The notes under the pieces are model-generated. The model searched no databases. It was given only the letters and a program-made list of their open reading frames with translations, and was not told the origin of the DNA. Below, in pieces: positions 1 through 7,450 of a stretch of DNA of 64,000 bases (position 1 is the first letter of the stretch; each line of letters starts with the position of its first letter). The position numbers and the translations under genes were made by a program. The stretch spans positions 62,001-126,000 of the forward strand of contig NZ_QEYE01000008.1 in the NCBI RefSeq assembly GCF_003122205.1, written 5' to 3'. The DNA is from Maritimibacter sp. 55A14. GTDB taxonomy: Bacteria; Pseudomonadota; Alphaproteobacteria; Rhodobacterales; Rhodobacteraceae.

Positions 1-134
1 CTGCCCATGTGCGTCCGCCCCGCGACCCTGGTGCGCGGGCATTCGTCCAACTGATCATAGTGCCGGCGACGGCGCCTGATCCGGCGACGGCCGGGGTCTG
101 ATCCCCGGCCGCGCCCTGATGATGGAGAGAGAAC

Positions 135-398
135 ATGGCAGATGCGAGCGTGATCATCGACCGGTCCTATACCTACCAGCTCAATTCCGCGCAGAAGCGC
201 ACGCTTCCCGTGGGCTGGCGCGGGGCCGTCGACGCCAAGGTGGCCGAGGACATCCGGAAGCGGAAATTCGGTCGTATCGAAAAGACCGCAAAAGCCGCAC
301 CGGCAAAGGACGCAAAAGCCGCACCGGCAAAGGACGCAAAACCTGCGGGCAAGGACCCCGCGCCGCAGACCGTCGGCAAACCCGCAGACCAGGGCTGA
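135..398 (+). CDS. hypothetical prophage protein, Lys/Ala-rich tail
   Basis: 87-residue protein of unknown function. The ATG has a GGAGAGA Shine-Dalgarno just upstream. The first ~55 residues are a compact mixed-charge region; the C-terminal third is low complexity, made of tandem KAAPAKDA-like units that end in a Pro/Lys/Gln-rich tail. It is the first complete gene of a tightly packed phage structural run and sits directly ahead of a head-tail connector-like gene, so a role at the head-tail junction or in head completion is plausible but only inferred from position. The basic Ala/Pro/Lys tail is a disordered extension, not a known domain. Confidence 0.7.
   Translation: MADASVIIDRSYTYQLNSAQKRTLPVGWRGAVDAKVAEDIRKRKFGRIEKTAKAAPAKDAKAAPAKDAKPAGKDPAPQTVGKPADQG
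288..335 (+). repeat. two perfect 24-bp tandem repeats in a coding region
   Basis: The 24-base unit beginning GCAAAAGCCGCACC occurs at 288-311 and 312-335, followed by a degraded third copy. It is in frame with the 135-398 gene and encodes the repeated KAAPAKDA residues. Confidence 0.9.
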
Positions 399-410
399 CG
401 GGTCGCCATC

Positions 411-731
411 GTGACCGCCGTCGCCAAGGCCATGGGCGCCGTATTCCGGGACCGCAACCTGACGGTGGCGGCAACCTGGCGGGCGCTGCCCGACGTGACG
501 GCGGTGCCGGTGCGGCTGATCCGGCTGTCACCGGACGCGGTCGCGGAATGGAACGGCGGGCGACTCATACAGGACACGAACGTGGTCGAGCTGCTGATCA
601 GCGCGGCGCCCAACTTGGCCGAGGGGCACAGGATCGAGATCGGCGCGGAGGTCTTCGAGGTCGTCGGCACGCCGCAGCGTGACAGCGACCGGCTGGTCTG
701 GCGGGTGGAATTGACGGAGTGTGAGGCGTGA
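411..731 (+). CDS. putative phage head-tail connector/attachment protein
   Basis: 106-residue protein with a GTG start. It is small, beta-rich and ends in a motif pattern (HRIEIGAEVFEVVGTPQRDSD...) like the small head-tail joining proteins of lambdoid phages (lambda FII-like family), which sit between the portal ring and tail. Position supports this: it precedes a DUF6441-type gene, a tail terminator and the major tail protein. The stop overlaps the next start as GTGA, so translation is coupled. Family assignment is by size, pattern and synteny; no single diagnostic residue is visible. Confidence 0.6.
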   Translation: MTAVAKAMGAVFRDRNLTVAATWRALPDVTAVPVRLIRLSPDAVAEWNGGRLIQDTNVVELLISAAPNLAEGHRIEIGAEVFEVVGTPQRDSDRLVWRVELTECEA

Positions 732-1384
732 AACTCGGGCTTGAGATCAAGCCGAAGCTCGCGGCCGTCATGGCCGGCGAGATTGAGGCGGGCGAGCGCG
801 CCGTGACCAAGGGCATTACCTCGACCAGCATCGGCCTGAAAACCGACTGGCGCCAGCAGATCACCGGCGCGGGTCTGGGCCGGCGGCTGGCCAACGCGAT
901 CCGGTCGGAAGTGTTTCCGAAGGGCCAGCCAAGCCTTGAGGCCGCCGCGCTGGTCTGGTCGAGCGCCAACGACATCGTCGACGCGCATGATCGCGGCGCC
1001 ACGATCCGCGCCCGGTCGGGCTTCTTCCTTGCGATCCCGACGGATGCGGCCGGCCGCGCGCCTGGCGGTCGGCGTCTGACGCCGGGGCAGTGGGAGCAGC
1101 GCCGCGGCACGAAGCTGCGTTTCGTGCGGCGGCGTGGAAAGCCGAGCCTCCTGGTCACCGACGACGCGCGGATCAACACCCGCGGCGTCGCCCAGAAAAA
1201 GCGCGGCAAGCGGCGCAAGGACGGCACCCTGACCGGGGCCACGACTGTGCCGATCTTCGTGCTGATGCCGCAGGTCAAGCTGCCCGCCCGGCTGGACCTC
1301 GATGCCGACACGCGGAAATGGGACGCCCGGCTGCCCGACATGATCGTCGATGCCTGGGTGTCGCGGAAAGTAGGCGGGGAATGA
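728..1384 (+). CDS. DUF6441-type phage protein (tail completion, lambda Z-like position)
   Basis: 218 residues, GTG start overlapping the previous stop by four bases. The N-terminal two-thirds carry patterns typical of the DUF6441 phage family: a helix with WRQQI, a VFPKGQPSLEAAALVWSSA stretch, and a very basic loop rich in Arg/Lys around residues 120-165. In lambda-like gene order this slot belongs to gpZ, needed for completing the tail end that joins the head. It overlaps the next gene by ATGA. The role is inferred from synteny; the family itself has no established biochemistry. Confidence 0.7.
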   Translation: MKLGLEIKPKLAAVMAGEIEAGERAVTKGITSTSIGLKTDWRQQITGAGLGRRLANAIRSEVFPKGQPSLEAAALVWSSANDIVDAHDRGATIRARSGFFLAIPTDAAGRAPGGRRLTPGQWEQRRGTKLRFVRRRGKPSLLVTDDARINTRGVAQKKRGKRRKDGTLTGATTVPIFVLMPQVKLPARLDLDADTRKWDARLPDMIVDAWVSRKVGGE

Positions 1385-1818
1385 GCACCAAGTCCGAGAC
1401 CGTTCTGGCCGCACTGGCCGCCGCGCTGAAATCGGCCATGCCCACGGGCGTGGTCTTCGAGCGCAACGCGGCCCTGCCAGAGAAAATCGCGGCCAAGGGT
1501 CACGCGATCCTGCGCGATGGCGACCCCGGCCAACCCTCGGCGCTGATGTCGCCGGTGCGTTACATCTACGAGCACCGCGCCGAGATCGACCTGATCGTCG
1601 AGGGCCGCGACGCCGAGACGCGCGATGCGCGGTTCGACACGCTCAAGACCGCGCTCGGCACGGCGCTCGCCGCCGACCGCACGCTGGGCGGTCTGACCGA
1701 CTACGTGCTGGGCGACGCGCCCGCGCCGCTCAACATCGTCGCCGAGGGCGCGGAGGCGGTGAAGGCCGCGACCGTGGCCGTCACGCTGACCTACGAGACC
1801 AGCGACCCGCTGGCCTGA
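1381..1818 (+). CDS. tail terminator-like protein
   Basis: 145 residues starting at the ATG that overlaps the previous TGA. This start is preferred over an upstream in-frame extension, which would run antisense-like through the preceding gene. Size, alpha/beta pattern (IYEHRAEIDLIVEGRD..., ending AATVAVTLTYETSDPLA) and position directly before the major tail protein match the tail terminator (lambda gpU-like) that caps the tail tube and fixes its length. Such proteins are sometimes misnamed acyl-CoA transferase in databases; no transferase motif is seen here. Confidence 0.7.
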   Translation: MSTKSETVLAALAAALKSAMPTGVVFERNAALPEKIAAKGHAILRDGDPGQPSALMSPVRYIYEHRAEIDLIVEGRDAETRDARFDTLKTALGTALAADRTLGGLTDYVLGDAPAPLNIVAEGAEAVKAATVAVTLTYETSDPLA

Positions 1819-1849
1819 GACCACACACCAAAACGAGGAGACAAAGGAC

Positions 1850-2788
1850 ATGGCACGCGGAACAGGTGCACGGTCGCAACTGGCGGCTGCGTTTGAGACG
1901 GTCTACGGTACGCCGCCCGCCAGCGGTTTCTTTCAGATGCCGTTTGCGAACGATAACGTGGGCTCGGAGCAGCCGCTTCTGGACAACGAACTGCTCGGGT
2001 TCGGCCGCGACCCGCTCGCCCCGGTCAAAGATGCGATCACGGTTGGTGGTGACATTACCGTGCCGATCGACGCCGAATCCTGGGGTGTCTGGTTGAAAGG
2101 CGCCTTCGGCGATCCGACGACCACGGGCGCCGGGCCGTTCGATCACGAGTTCCAGTCGGGCGGAGTGTTGCTTCCCAGTCTGGCGCTTGAGCTCGGCATT
2201 CCGGAGGTGCCGCATTATGCAATGTCGGCAGGTTGCGCCGTCGATCAGATCAGCTGGCAGATGCAGCGCACCGGGAACGTGACGGCGACCGTCAGCCTGA
2301 TCGGACAGGGTGAAACCAAGGCCGCGACGAGTCAGGCCGGAACGCTGTCGGCGTTTGCATTGAAGCGCTTCGGCAGTTTCAACGGCTCGATCAGCCGCGC
2401 CGGTTCAGCGCTCGGCAACGTGGTGTCTGCCCAAATCACCTATGCCAACAATCTCGATCCGGTTGAGACGATTCGAAACGACGGCAAGATTGAAGGCGTG
2501 GATCCCGGCATTGCCGCGCTGACCGGCAACGTCGTGGTGCGTTTCGCAAACCAAACCCTGCTGGACCAGGCGATTAACGGCACCGACACCGAGTTCCAGT
2601 TCGACTACCTGCTGGGCTCCGGCGAGAACTTCAACCTGACCGCGCATTCGGTCTTCCTGCCCAAGCCCAAGATCGAGGTCACCGGGCCGGGCGGGATCGA
2701 GGCCACATTCGACTGGCAGGCGGCGCTCGACAGCGTCACCGGCCGGATGTGCACGGCCACGCTGACCAACGACGTGAGCGGCTACTGA
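1850..2788 (+). CDS. major tail tube protein
   Basis: 312 residues, ATG preceded by a strong GAGGAG Shine-Dalgarno. Features typical of siphophage tail tube proteins: an N-terminal ARGTGARSQLAAAFETVYGTPP opening, a beta-rich body (VGGDITVPIDAESWGVWLKGAFG), repeated GNVTATVSLIGQGE and GNVVVRFAN strands, and a closing ATLTNDVSGY. It would polymerise into the tail tube. The large gap-free spacing after the tail terminator and the chaperone gene that follows fit the usual order. The stop overlaps the next ATG by one base (TGATG). Confidence 0.85.
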   Translation: MARGTGARSQLAAAFETVYGTPPASGFFQMPFANDNVGSEQPLLDNELLGFGRDPLAPVKDAITVGGDITVPIDAESWGVWLKGAFGDPTTTGAGPFDHEFQSGGVLLPSLALELGIPEVPHYAMSAGCAVDQISWQMQRTGNVTATVSLIGQGETKAATSQAGTLSAFALKRFGSFNGSISRAGSALGNVVSAQITYANNLDPVETIRNDGKIEGVDPGIAALTGNVVVRFANQTLLDQAINGTDTEFQFDYLLGSGENFNLTAHSVFLPKPKIEVTGPGGIEATFDWQAALDSVTGRMCTATLTNDVSGY

Positions 2789-3237
2789 TGAAAAGGCTCG
2801 ACCTTAACCCCGAGCCGAAATGGCTGAAGATCGACGACGAGCTGTCGATTCAGATCAGGCCCGTCACCCAGATGGACGTGCTGGAAATCCTGCGCGGTAC
2901 TGCCGTGAGCGACACCGTCCAGAAGAAACTGGAGGCTGCCGGTCTGAGCGCTCTCGCGTCCGGCGACCCGAACGATCAAAGCGAGGACGAAGAAGAGATC
3001 GAGCTCAGCTTCAACCTGGACCAGGTGCATGATCTTTTCACGATTTCGTCGCGCATCTTCGAGAAACTGGTCGTCGGATGGACCGTGGTCGACATGAACG
3101 ACGAGCCGATCCCGGTCAGCGCGGAAGCCGCGGCGGCGCTCGTGCGGAGTGACATGGAAATCATGGGCACGATCCTGGTGGCGGTCCTCGAAGCGGCAGA
3201 TACCACAACCGAGGTCGACGCTGAAAAAAAAGGCTGA
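2788..3237 (+). CDS. tail assembly chaperone, gpG-like (zero-frame product)
   Basis: 149 residues from the ATG overlapping the major tail stop; the longer upstream extension is rejected because it lies inside the tail tube gene. Acidic, helical protein with an EEEIELSFNLDQVHDLF segment, in the gpG position between tail tube and tape measure. It ends ...EKKG-stop with the last codons on a run of eight adenines, which is a slippery heptamer for -1 frameshifting into the downstream frame. The short product should be the major species, the fused product (see 3231-3542) the minor one; together they would chaperone the tape measure protein. Confidence 0.85.
   Translation: MKRLDLNPEPKWLKIDDELSIQIRPVTQMDVLEILRGTAVSDTVQKKLEAAGLSALASGDPNDQSEDEEEIELSFNLDQVHDLFTISSRIFEKLVVGWTVVDMNDEPIPVSAEAAAALVRSDMEIMGTILVAVLEAADTTTEVDAEKKG
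3225..3231 (+). other. programmed -1 ribosomal frameshift site (A AAA AAA)
   Basis: In the zero frame the codons are GAA AAA AAA GGC TGA, so A_AAA_AAA forms an X_XXY_YYZ slippery heptamer at 3225-3231, just six bases before the stop. Slipping back one base continues with AGG CTG AGC into an open frame that runs uninterrupted to 3542. Siphophage gpG/gpGT pairs classically use a -1 shift at this point. The site and open frame are seen directly; efficiency is not known. Confidence 0.85.
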
Positions 3238-3542
3238 GCGCGCTCGCGGAATGGACCTGGGGCGGGGGCGACGACTACTGCCGCCACTGCCCGGATGTCT
3301 GCGACGAATGCCCGGCGCGGGTGAATGCGCCGCGGAGCTTCGAGGGCTGGCAGGTCTGGGACCTGGCGCAGCGGCTGGGCGGACAGGTCCGGGCCACGCA
3401 GGGCGCGCTGATCGGGTTTGACATGAATGCGGCGCTGGCCATGGGCCGGGCGCTGGGGGTTTCCGGGGCGGCCGTGGCCGAGCTGCTGCCGGTGATCGAG
3501 GCGGCGATGGTGACCAAGGTAAACGAGCAGGGGCGCAGGTAG
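3231..3542 (+). CDS. tail assembly chaperone, T extension made by -1 frameshift
   Basis: 103 residues in the -1 frame, opened by the slip at 3225-3231. Joined to 148 residues of the zero-frame protein this gives a chaperone of about 251 residues. The extension starts RLSALAEWTWGGGDDY and carries four cysteines in two CxxC pairs (CRHC, CDEC), a probable zinc knuckle, followed by a helical domain. An internal GTG at 3321 could start a separate 73-residue protein but has no clear Shine-Dalgarno and would lose the CxxC pairs. The stop is two bases before the tape measure ATG. Confidence 0.8.
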   Translation, partial: RLSALAEWTWGGGDDYCRHCPDVCDECPARVNAPRSFEGWQVWDLAQRLGGQVRATQGALIGFDMNAALAMGRALGVSGAAVAELLPVIEAAMVTKVNEQGRR

Positions 3543-3544
3543 GG

Positions 3545-5653
3545 ATGGCGGATAAACGCATCACGGTCCGGCTGAGCGCGCGCGGCGCCAAGGCCGTGCG
3601 CAGCGCGCTGAAAGGCGCGGGCGAGGCCGGCCAGAAATCCTTTGCCCGCCTGCGGTCCGAGATGGACCGGGTCGGCAAGCGGATGCAGCGGTTCGAGCGC
3701 CGCATGGTGCGCGTGGGCGCCGTGGCTGCCGCCGCGTTCGCGGCGGGCGCGGCGGCGCTGGTGCGGTCCTCGCTGCAGGGCATCGACGCGCAGGCCAAGC
3801 TGGCGCAGTCTCTGGACACGACCGTGGCCTCGATGCAGGTGCTGACCCGCGCGGGCGAGCTGGCGGGCGTGTCGGCGACCGAGGCGGCCGAGGGCGTCAC
3901 TCGCCTGACGCGGCGCATCTCGCTGGCCGAGCAAGGCACCGGCCCGGCGGTCAAGGCGCTGGAGCGGCTGCGCCTCGGCGCGGCCGAGCTGAACAACCTG
4001 CCGGTGGATGAACGCCTGATCAAGATCAACGAGGCGCTGGCCGAGTTCGTGCCCGAGGCCGAGCGCGCGGGCGTGATCAGCCAGCTTTTCGGCGACCGGG
4101 CGTTTGCGGCCTTTACCCGCCTCGATGCCGACGTGCTGCGCCAGGCGCGCAAGGAACTGGAAGACTTCGGCGTTCTGGTCAGCGACGTGGATGCCGATCA
4201 GATCGAGCGCACCAACGACGCGATCTCGGCGCTCGGGCTGATCACCAAGGGGCTGGGCAACCAGCTTGCCGTGGCGCTCGCCCCGGCGCTGGAGGCGGTC
4301 GCGAAGTTCATGGCGGAAGTGTCGAAAGAAGGCGGGCCGCTGAACAACGCCATGAACGTGCTGAAGGACAATCTAAGCATCGTGGCGCGGGTGCTGGCCG
4401 GGCTGGCCGTGCTTATCAGCGGGCGCCTGATCGGCATCATGCTTCGGTTCACGTTCAGCATCCAGGGCGCGGCAACGGCCTTGACGGTGTTGCGTGGTGC
4501 GCTGCTCAAATCTCTTCTCGGCGCGTTCGTTGTTTTCCTGGGCGAAGCCGCATTTCGGTTTGACCGGCTGGTGCGCGCCGTCGGTGGGTTCGGCGAGGCT
4601 TTGGCAGCGTTGAAGCGCGTGGCCGGCGAGGTTTTTGGCGGGATCGTGACCGCGGCCAAGGCGATCCCGCTCGACCTCAAGGCCATCTGGCAGGAAATCA
4701 GTGCCGACTTCCTGGGGCTTCTCGCGGAGATGGCACAAGCGTGGAGCGACTTCGTGCGTGACACGTTCGAGAACAGCTTTCTCACGCGGTCGGTCGAGAG
4801 TTTCGATCCGATCTCTGGTGACAGTGGACCCGTCGAAAGCCCCTTCGCCGACTTCTTCGACGGCTCGGGCGCGGCCGATCTGGCGGAGAAGCTGCGCACG
4901 GCCTCCGGTAAGGCTGCTGCAGCGGCGGCAGAAACCCAGAACCGCGTCGCGGCGGCGGTGACGCAGGGCTTCGGACAGGCGAGCGCCGCTCTCGATGAAT
5001 TGCTCGGCATCGTGTCGCGCACAGACGACGCAACCGGCGCGCTGGGTGAAAGCACCAAGAAGGTGCTGGAGCAGATGAATGAGCTGGGCAGCGAAAGCGG
5101 CGCGGGTGGCAAGGGGGCGAAGGGCGTCGACAAGCTGGCCAAGGCGCTGGAAGAGGCGAAGCGCAAAGCCGAGGCGTTCGACGACCAGATGGGCCGGACG
5201 GTCGGCGGGATCATCCGGGGTGCCAACAGCATCAACGACGTGGTCAACCGGCTGCTCGACGGGCTTCTCAATGAGACCTTCGCGGGTCTCTCGCGCTCGC
5301 TGGGGCTGGGCAAGATCCTGGGCGGCGTCATTCCGGGCTTTGCCACGGGCGGGGATTTCCCCGGCGGGTTGCGCATCGTGGGCGAGCGCGGCCCGGAGCT
5401 GGAGGCGACCGGCCCGGCCCGCATCTTCTCGGCCGCGCAGACGCGCGAGCTGCTGGCGCGCGGCGGCGGGCGTGAGCCCAACGTCACCGTCAACGTGATC
5501 GGCGCACCGGAAGGCTCCGAGGTGCAGGAGCGCCGCGGGCCGAACGGTGATCGCGTCATAGACGTGGCCGTGGGCAATGCGATCTCGCGCGGGCGCAACA
5601 CCCAGCGCGCGCTTTCGGCCCGGCAGAGCGCGCAGCAGCGGGTGCGCCGGTGA
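3545..5653 (+). CDS. phage tail tape measure protein
   Basis: 702 residues. N-terminal ADKRITVRLSARGAKAVRSAL and basic helical region, long Ala-rich helical/coiled-coil stretches, a central hydrophobic segment near residues 275-335 (ARVLAGLAVLISGRLIGIML and following) and the typical tape-measure C-terminus (GFATGGDFPGGLRIVGERGPE). Sets tail length and sits in the tail lumen. By the usual ~1.5 Angstrom per residue rule this would suggest a tail of roughly 100 nm. It directly follows the frameshifted chaperone, its expected partner, and overlaps the next gene by GTGA. Confidence 0.92.
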   Translation: MADKRITVRLSARGAKAVRSALKGAGEAGQKSFARLRSEMDRVGKRMQRFERRMVRVGAVAAAAFAAGAAALVRSSLQGIDAQAKLAQSLDTTVASMQVLTRAGELAGVSATEAAEGVTRLTRRISLAEQGTGPAVKALERLRLGAAELNNLPVDERLIKINEALAEFVPEAERAGVISQLFGDRAFAAFTRLDADVLRQARKELEDFGVLVSDVDADQIERTNDAISALGLITKGLGNQLAVALAPALEAVAKFMAEVSKEGGPLNNAMNVLKDNLSIVARVLAGLAVLISGRLIGIMLRFTFSIQGAATALTVLRGALLKSLLGAFVVFLGEAAFRFDRLVRAVGGFGEALAALKRVAGEVFGGIVTAAKAIPLDLKAIWQEISADFLGLLAEMAQAWSDFVRDTFENSFLTRSVESFDPISGDSGPVESPFADFFDGSGAADLAEKLRTASGKAAAAAAETQNRVAAAVTQGFGQASAALDELLGIVSRTDDATGALGESTKKVLEQMNELGSESGAGGKGAKGVDKLAKALEEAKRKAEAFDDQMGRTVGGIIRGANSINDVVNRLLDGLLNETFAGLSRSLGLGKILGGVIPGFATGGDFPGGLRIVGERGPELEATGPARIFSAAQTRELLARGGGREPNVTVNVIGAPEGSEVQERRGPNGDRVIDVAVGNAISRGRNTQRALSARQSAQQRVRR

Positions 5654-6510
5654 CGATCTACTGGCCGCTCAAGGATGTCGGCGCGAGCATCCGGTCGAAC
5701 TACGCCTTGCAGGATGGCGGACACGCGTTCGAGCCGGAGGCCGGCGCGCCGCTCTCGCGGCCCCGGACGACCGCCCGCGTCGAGGCGTGGAAGGTCGAGA
5801 CCATCGCCATCCGCGAGGGCGATCTGGCGATCTTCGAGGACTGGTTCGACGACACGCTGGCCAAGGGCACGCAGCCCTTCGTGATGACGCATCCGGTCAC
5901 CCGCGCGTTCCGCAAGATGCAGGTGCAGGACCGGGTCTATTCGATCACGCCGCGCCGCGGTGGGCGGTTTGTCATCGGCATGAATGTGCTGGTGCTGCCG
6001 GACGCGTCGTTCCCCGGCACGCGCAAGGGCGAGCTGGTGGAGAACGGCGATTTCCGGACCGGAGATTTTACCGGCTGGACTTCGGTGCCGTCCACTTTCG
6101 ATCTGGTGCAGAACGACCAGCAGAGCGCCGATGCGATCGCGCAGAAAATCCCCGCCCCATATGCCGTGCGCATGGCGTCCAATTCGGGCACGGCCGAGAG
6201 CATGTTCAGCGCCACGGCCTTCGCGGTCGATCCGGCAAAAAGCTACCGGCTGCAATATGACGAGGTTTCGGACGCCGCCGCCGATGGCACGTTCGCGGTT
6301 GTCGTGACCTACCTGGACGGCGGCGGCACGCCGCTCGCGACGGACGGCAGCACGTTCGCGCCGTCGGGCACCTCGCAGCCAATCCACAAGTCGATCGACC
6401 TTCCCGCGCTGCCCGGCGGTGCGGTGACCGCGCAGGTCTTCGTGCGCCGCGACGCCAACGGCACGGCGGGCAACATCTACCTCACCAACGTCTCGATGGT
6501 GCCGCTGTGA
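5650..6510 (+). CDS. distal/minor tail protein with C-terminal carbohydrate-binding-like module
   Basis: 286 residues, GTG start overlapping the tape measure stop. Residues 1-125 form a small tail-tip domain (YWPLKDVGASIRSNYALQDGG..., RTTARVEAWKVETIAIREGD) in the lambda gpM position after the tape measure. From about residue 128 there is a second domain opening ENGDFRTGDFTGWT, the hallmark of jelly-roll carbohydrate-binding modules (CBM4/9-like), ending NIYLTNVSMVPL. Such modules on distal tail proteins bind cell-surface glycans. The domain split is seen in the sequence; glycan binding is inferred. Confidence 0.7.
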   Translation: MTIYWPLKDVGASIRSNYALQDGGHAFEPEAGAPLSRPRTTARVEAWKVETIAIREGDLAIFEDWFDDTLAKGTQPFVMTHPVTRAFRKMQVQDRVYSITPRRGGRFVIGMNVLVLPDASFPGTRKGELVENGDFRTGDFTGWTSVPSTFDLVQNDQQSADAIAQKIPAPYAVRMASNSGTAESMFSATAFAVDPAKSYRLQYDEVSDAAADGTFAVVVTYLDGGGTPLATDGSTFAPSGTSQPIHKSIDLPALPGGAVTAQVFVRRDANGTAGNIYLTNVSMVPL

Positions 6511-7010
6511 CCGAGCGCAGCCTGACCCCTGCGCAGATCGCCGACAGCCAGGCGCGCACGTCGCCGCACGCCTACCTGGGCTTCATGCTGATCGACCATC
6601 CGCAGCTGCCCGATCCGATCCGGGTCGTGTCGGACGTGGTCGACTACGTCTGGCAGGGCGAGACCTGGACGGCGATCCCGTTCGAGCCGCGGCCGGTGAC
6701 CGACACCGACGGGCCGCCCTCGGTCGAGCTGAGCTTCCAGAACATCGACTGGCGCATCGGAGAGGCGCTGGCGCGCACCAACGTGCGGGCGCGCGTGAGC
6801 CTCTACATCCTCTCGTCGGCGGATTTCGACCTGACGGTCACGCCGCGCGCGGAGATCGGCACGCCGGACGTGATCTACTCGCACTTCAACTTCGAGCTGA
6901 CGGACGTGGACGTGACCGCCGCCGCGATCTCCGGCCGGCTGCGCCTGCGCGACTTTTCATCCGAGCCCTACGGCATCGACGCCGTGGAGTTTCCGGGGCT
7001 CTTCGCATGA
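6507..7010 (+). CDS. DUF1833-family minor tail protein (lambda L-like)
   Basis: 167 residues, GTG start overlapping the previous stop. Contains the family pattern YLGFMLIDHPQLPDPIRVVSD, VWQGETWTAIPFE and DGPPSVELSFQNIDWRIGEAL. In lambda-like phages this position is gpL, a tail-tip assembly protein. It overlaps the next gene by ATGA, continuing the chain of coupled tail-tip genes. Confidence 0.75.
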   Translation: MTERSLTPAQIADSQARTSPHAYLGFMLIDHPQLPDPIRVVSDVVDYVWQGETWTAIPFEPRPVTDTDGPPSVELSFQNIDWRIGEALARTNVRARVSLYILSSADFDLTVTPRAEIGTPDVIYSHFNFELTDVDVTAAAISGRLRLRDFSSEPYGIDAVEFPGLFA

Positions 7011-7450
7011 GCTGGTGGGGCAAATACGTGGGACTGCCCTTCACCCAGGCAAATTGCTGGGGGCTGGTCCGCGTGATCTTCGGGGATGAGCTGGGCGTGC
7101 GCCTGCCGGAGTTCGGCGACGCATCGGCGCGCTACATGGCCGCCTGTGCCCGGCTGAGGTTGCGGCAGGGCAGCAGCGCGGAGCTGCGCGCCGCACAGGC
7201 CGCCGTCGCGCAGGAGATCGCCGCCGGCCAGGGCGCGGAGTGCTGGACCGACGTAGCCGCGCCGCGCGCCTTCGACGTGGCGCTGATGACCGCCGGTGCC
7301 GACAACCGCGTGCGACACGTGGGCGTAATGATCGACGAGGCGCGCCTGATCCACTCGGAGGCCGGTGCCGGGGCCTGCTTGGTGGGGCTGACCGATCCGG
7401 TGATCCGGCACCGGCTCCGCGGCTTCCGCCGCCATGAGGCCTGCGCATGA
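7007..7450 (+). CDS. NlpC/P60-type tail-tip peptidase (lambda K-like)
   Basis: 147 residues. The catalytic triad pattern of NlpC/P60 cysteine peptidases is visible: Cys17 in ANCWGLV, His104 in VRHVGVMID and a third polar residue His116 in LIHSEAG. It would cut peptidoglycan stem peptides so the tail tip can cross the wall during DNA injection. Between DUF1833 and gpJ genes as in lambda (K). ATGA overlaps on both sides. Confidence 0.78.
   Translation: MSWWGKYVGLPFTQANCWGLVRVIFGDELGVRLPEFGDASARYMAACARLRLRQGSSAELRAAQAAVAQEIAAGQGAECWTDVAAPRAFDVALMTAGADNRVRHVGVMIDEARLIHSEAGAGACLVGLTDPVIRHRLRGFRRHEACA

Noticed and set aside
1-54. C-terminal fragment of a preceding gene
   Set aside because: An open frame ends at 54, but 17 residues are too few to assign; the preceding gene lies outside the window.
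288-341. Possible CRISPR-like repeat
   Set aside because: Two 24-bp direct tandem copies with no spacers, in frame inside a small gene.
3321-3542. Independent 73-residue gene
   Set aside because: It is better explained as the end of the -1 frameshift product; the GTG lacks a Shine-Dalgarno.
4198-6387. Minus-strand 729-codon open frame
   Set aside because: Mirror frame of the tape measure and gpM genes; Arg/Ser-rich translation with no family pattern, typical of GC-rich antisense shadows.
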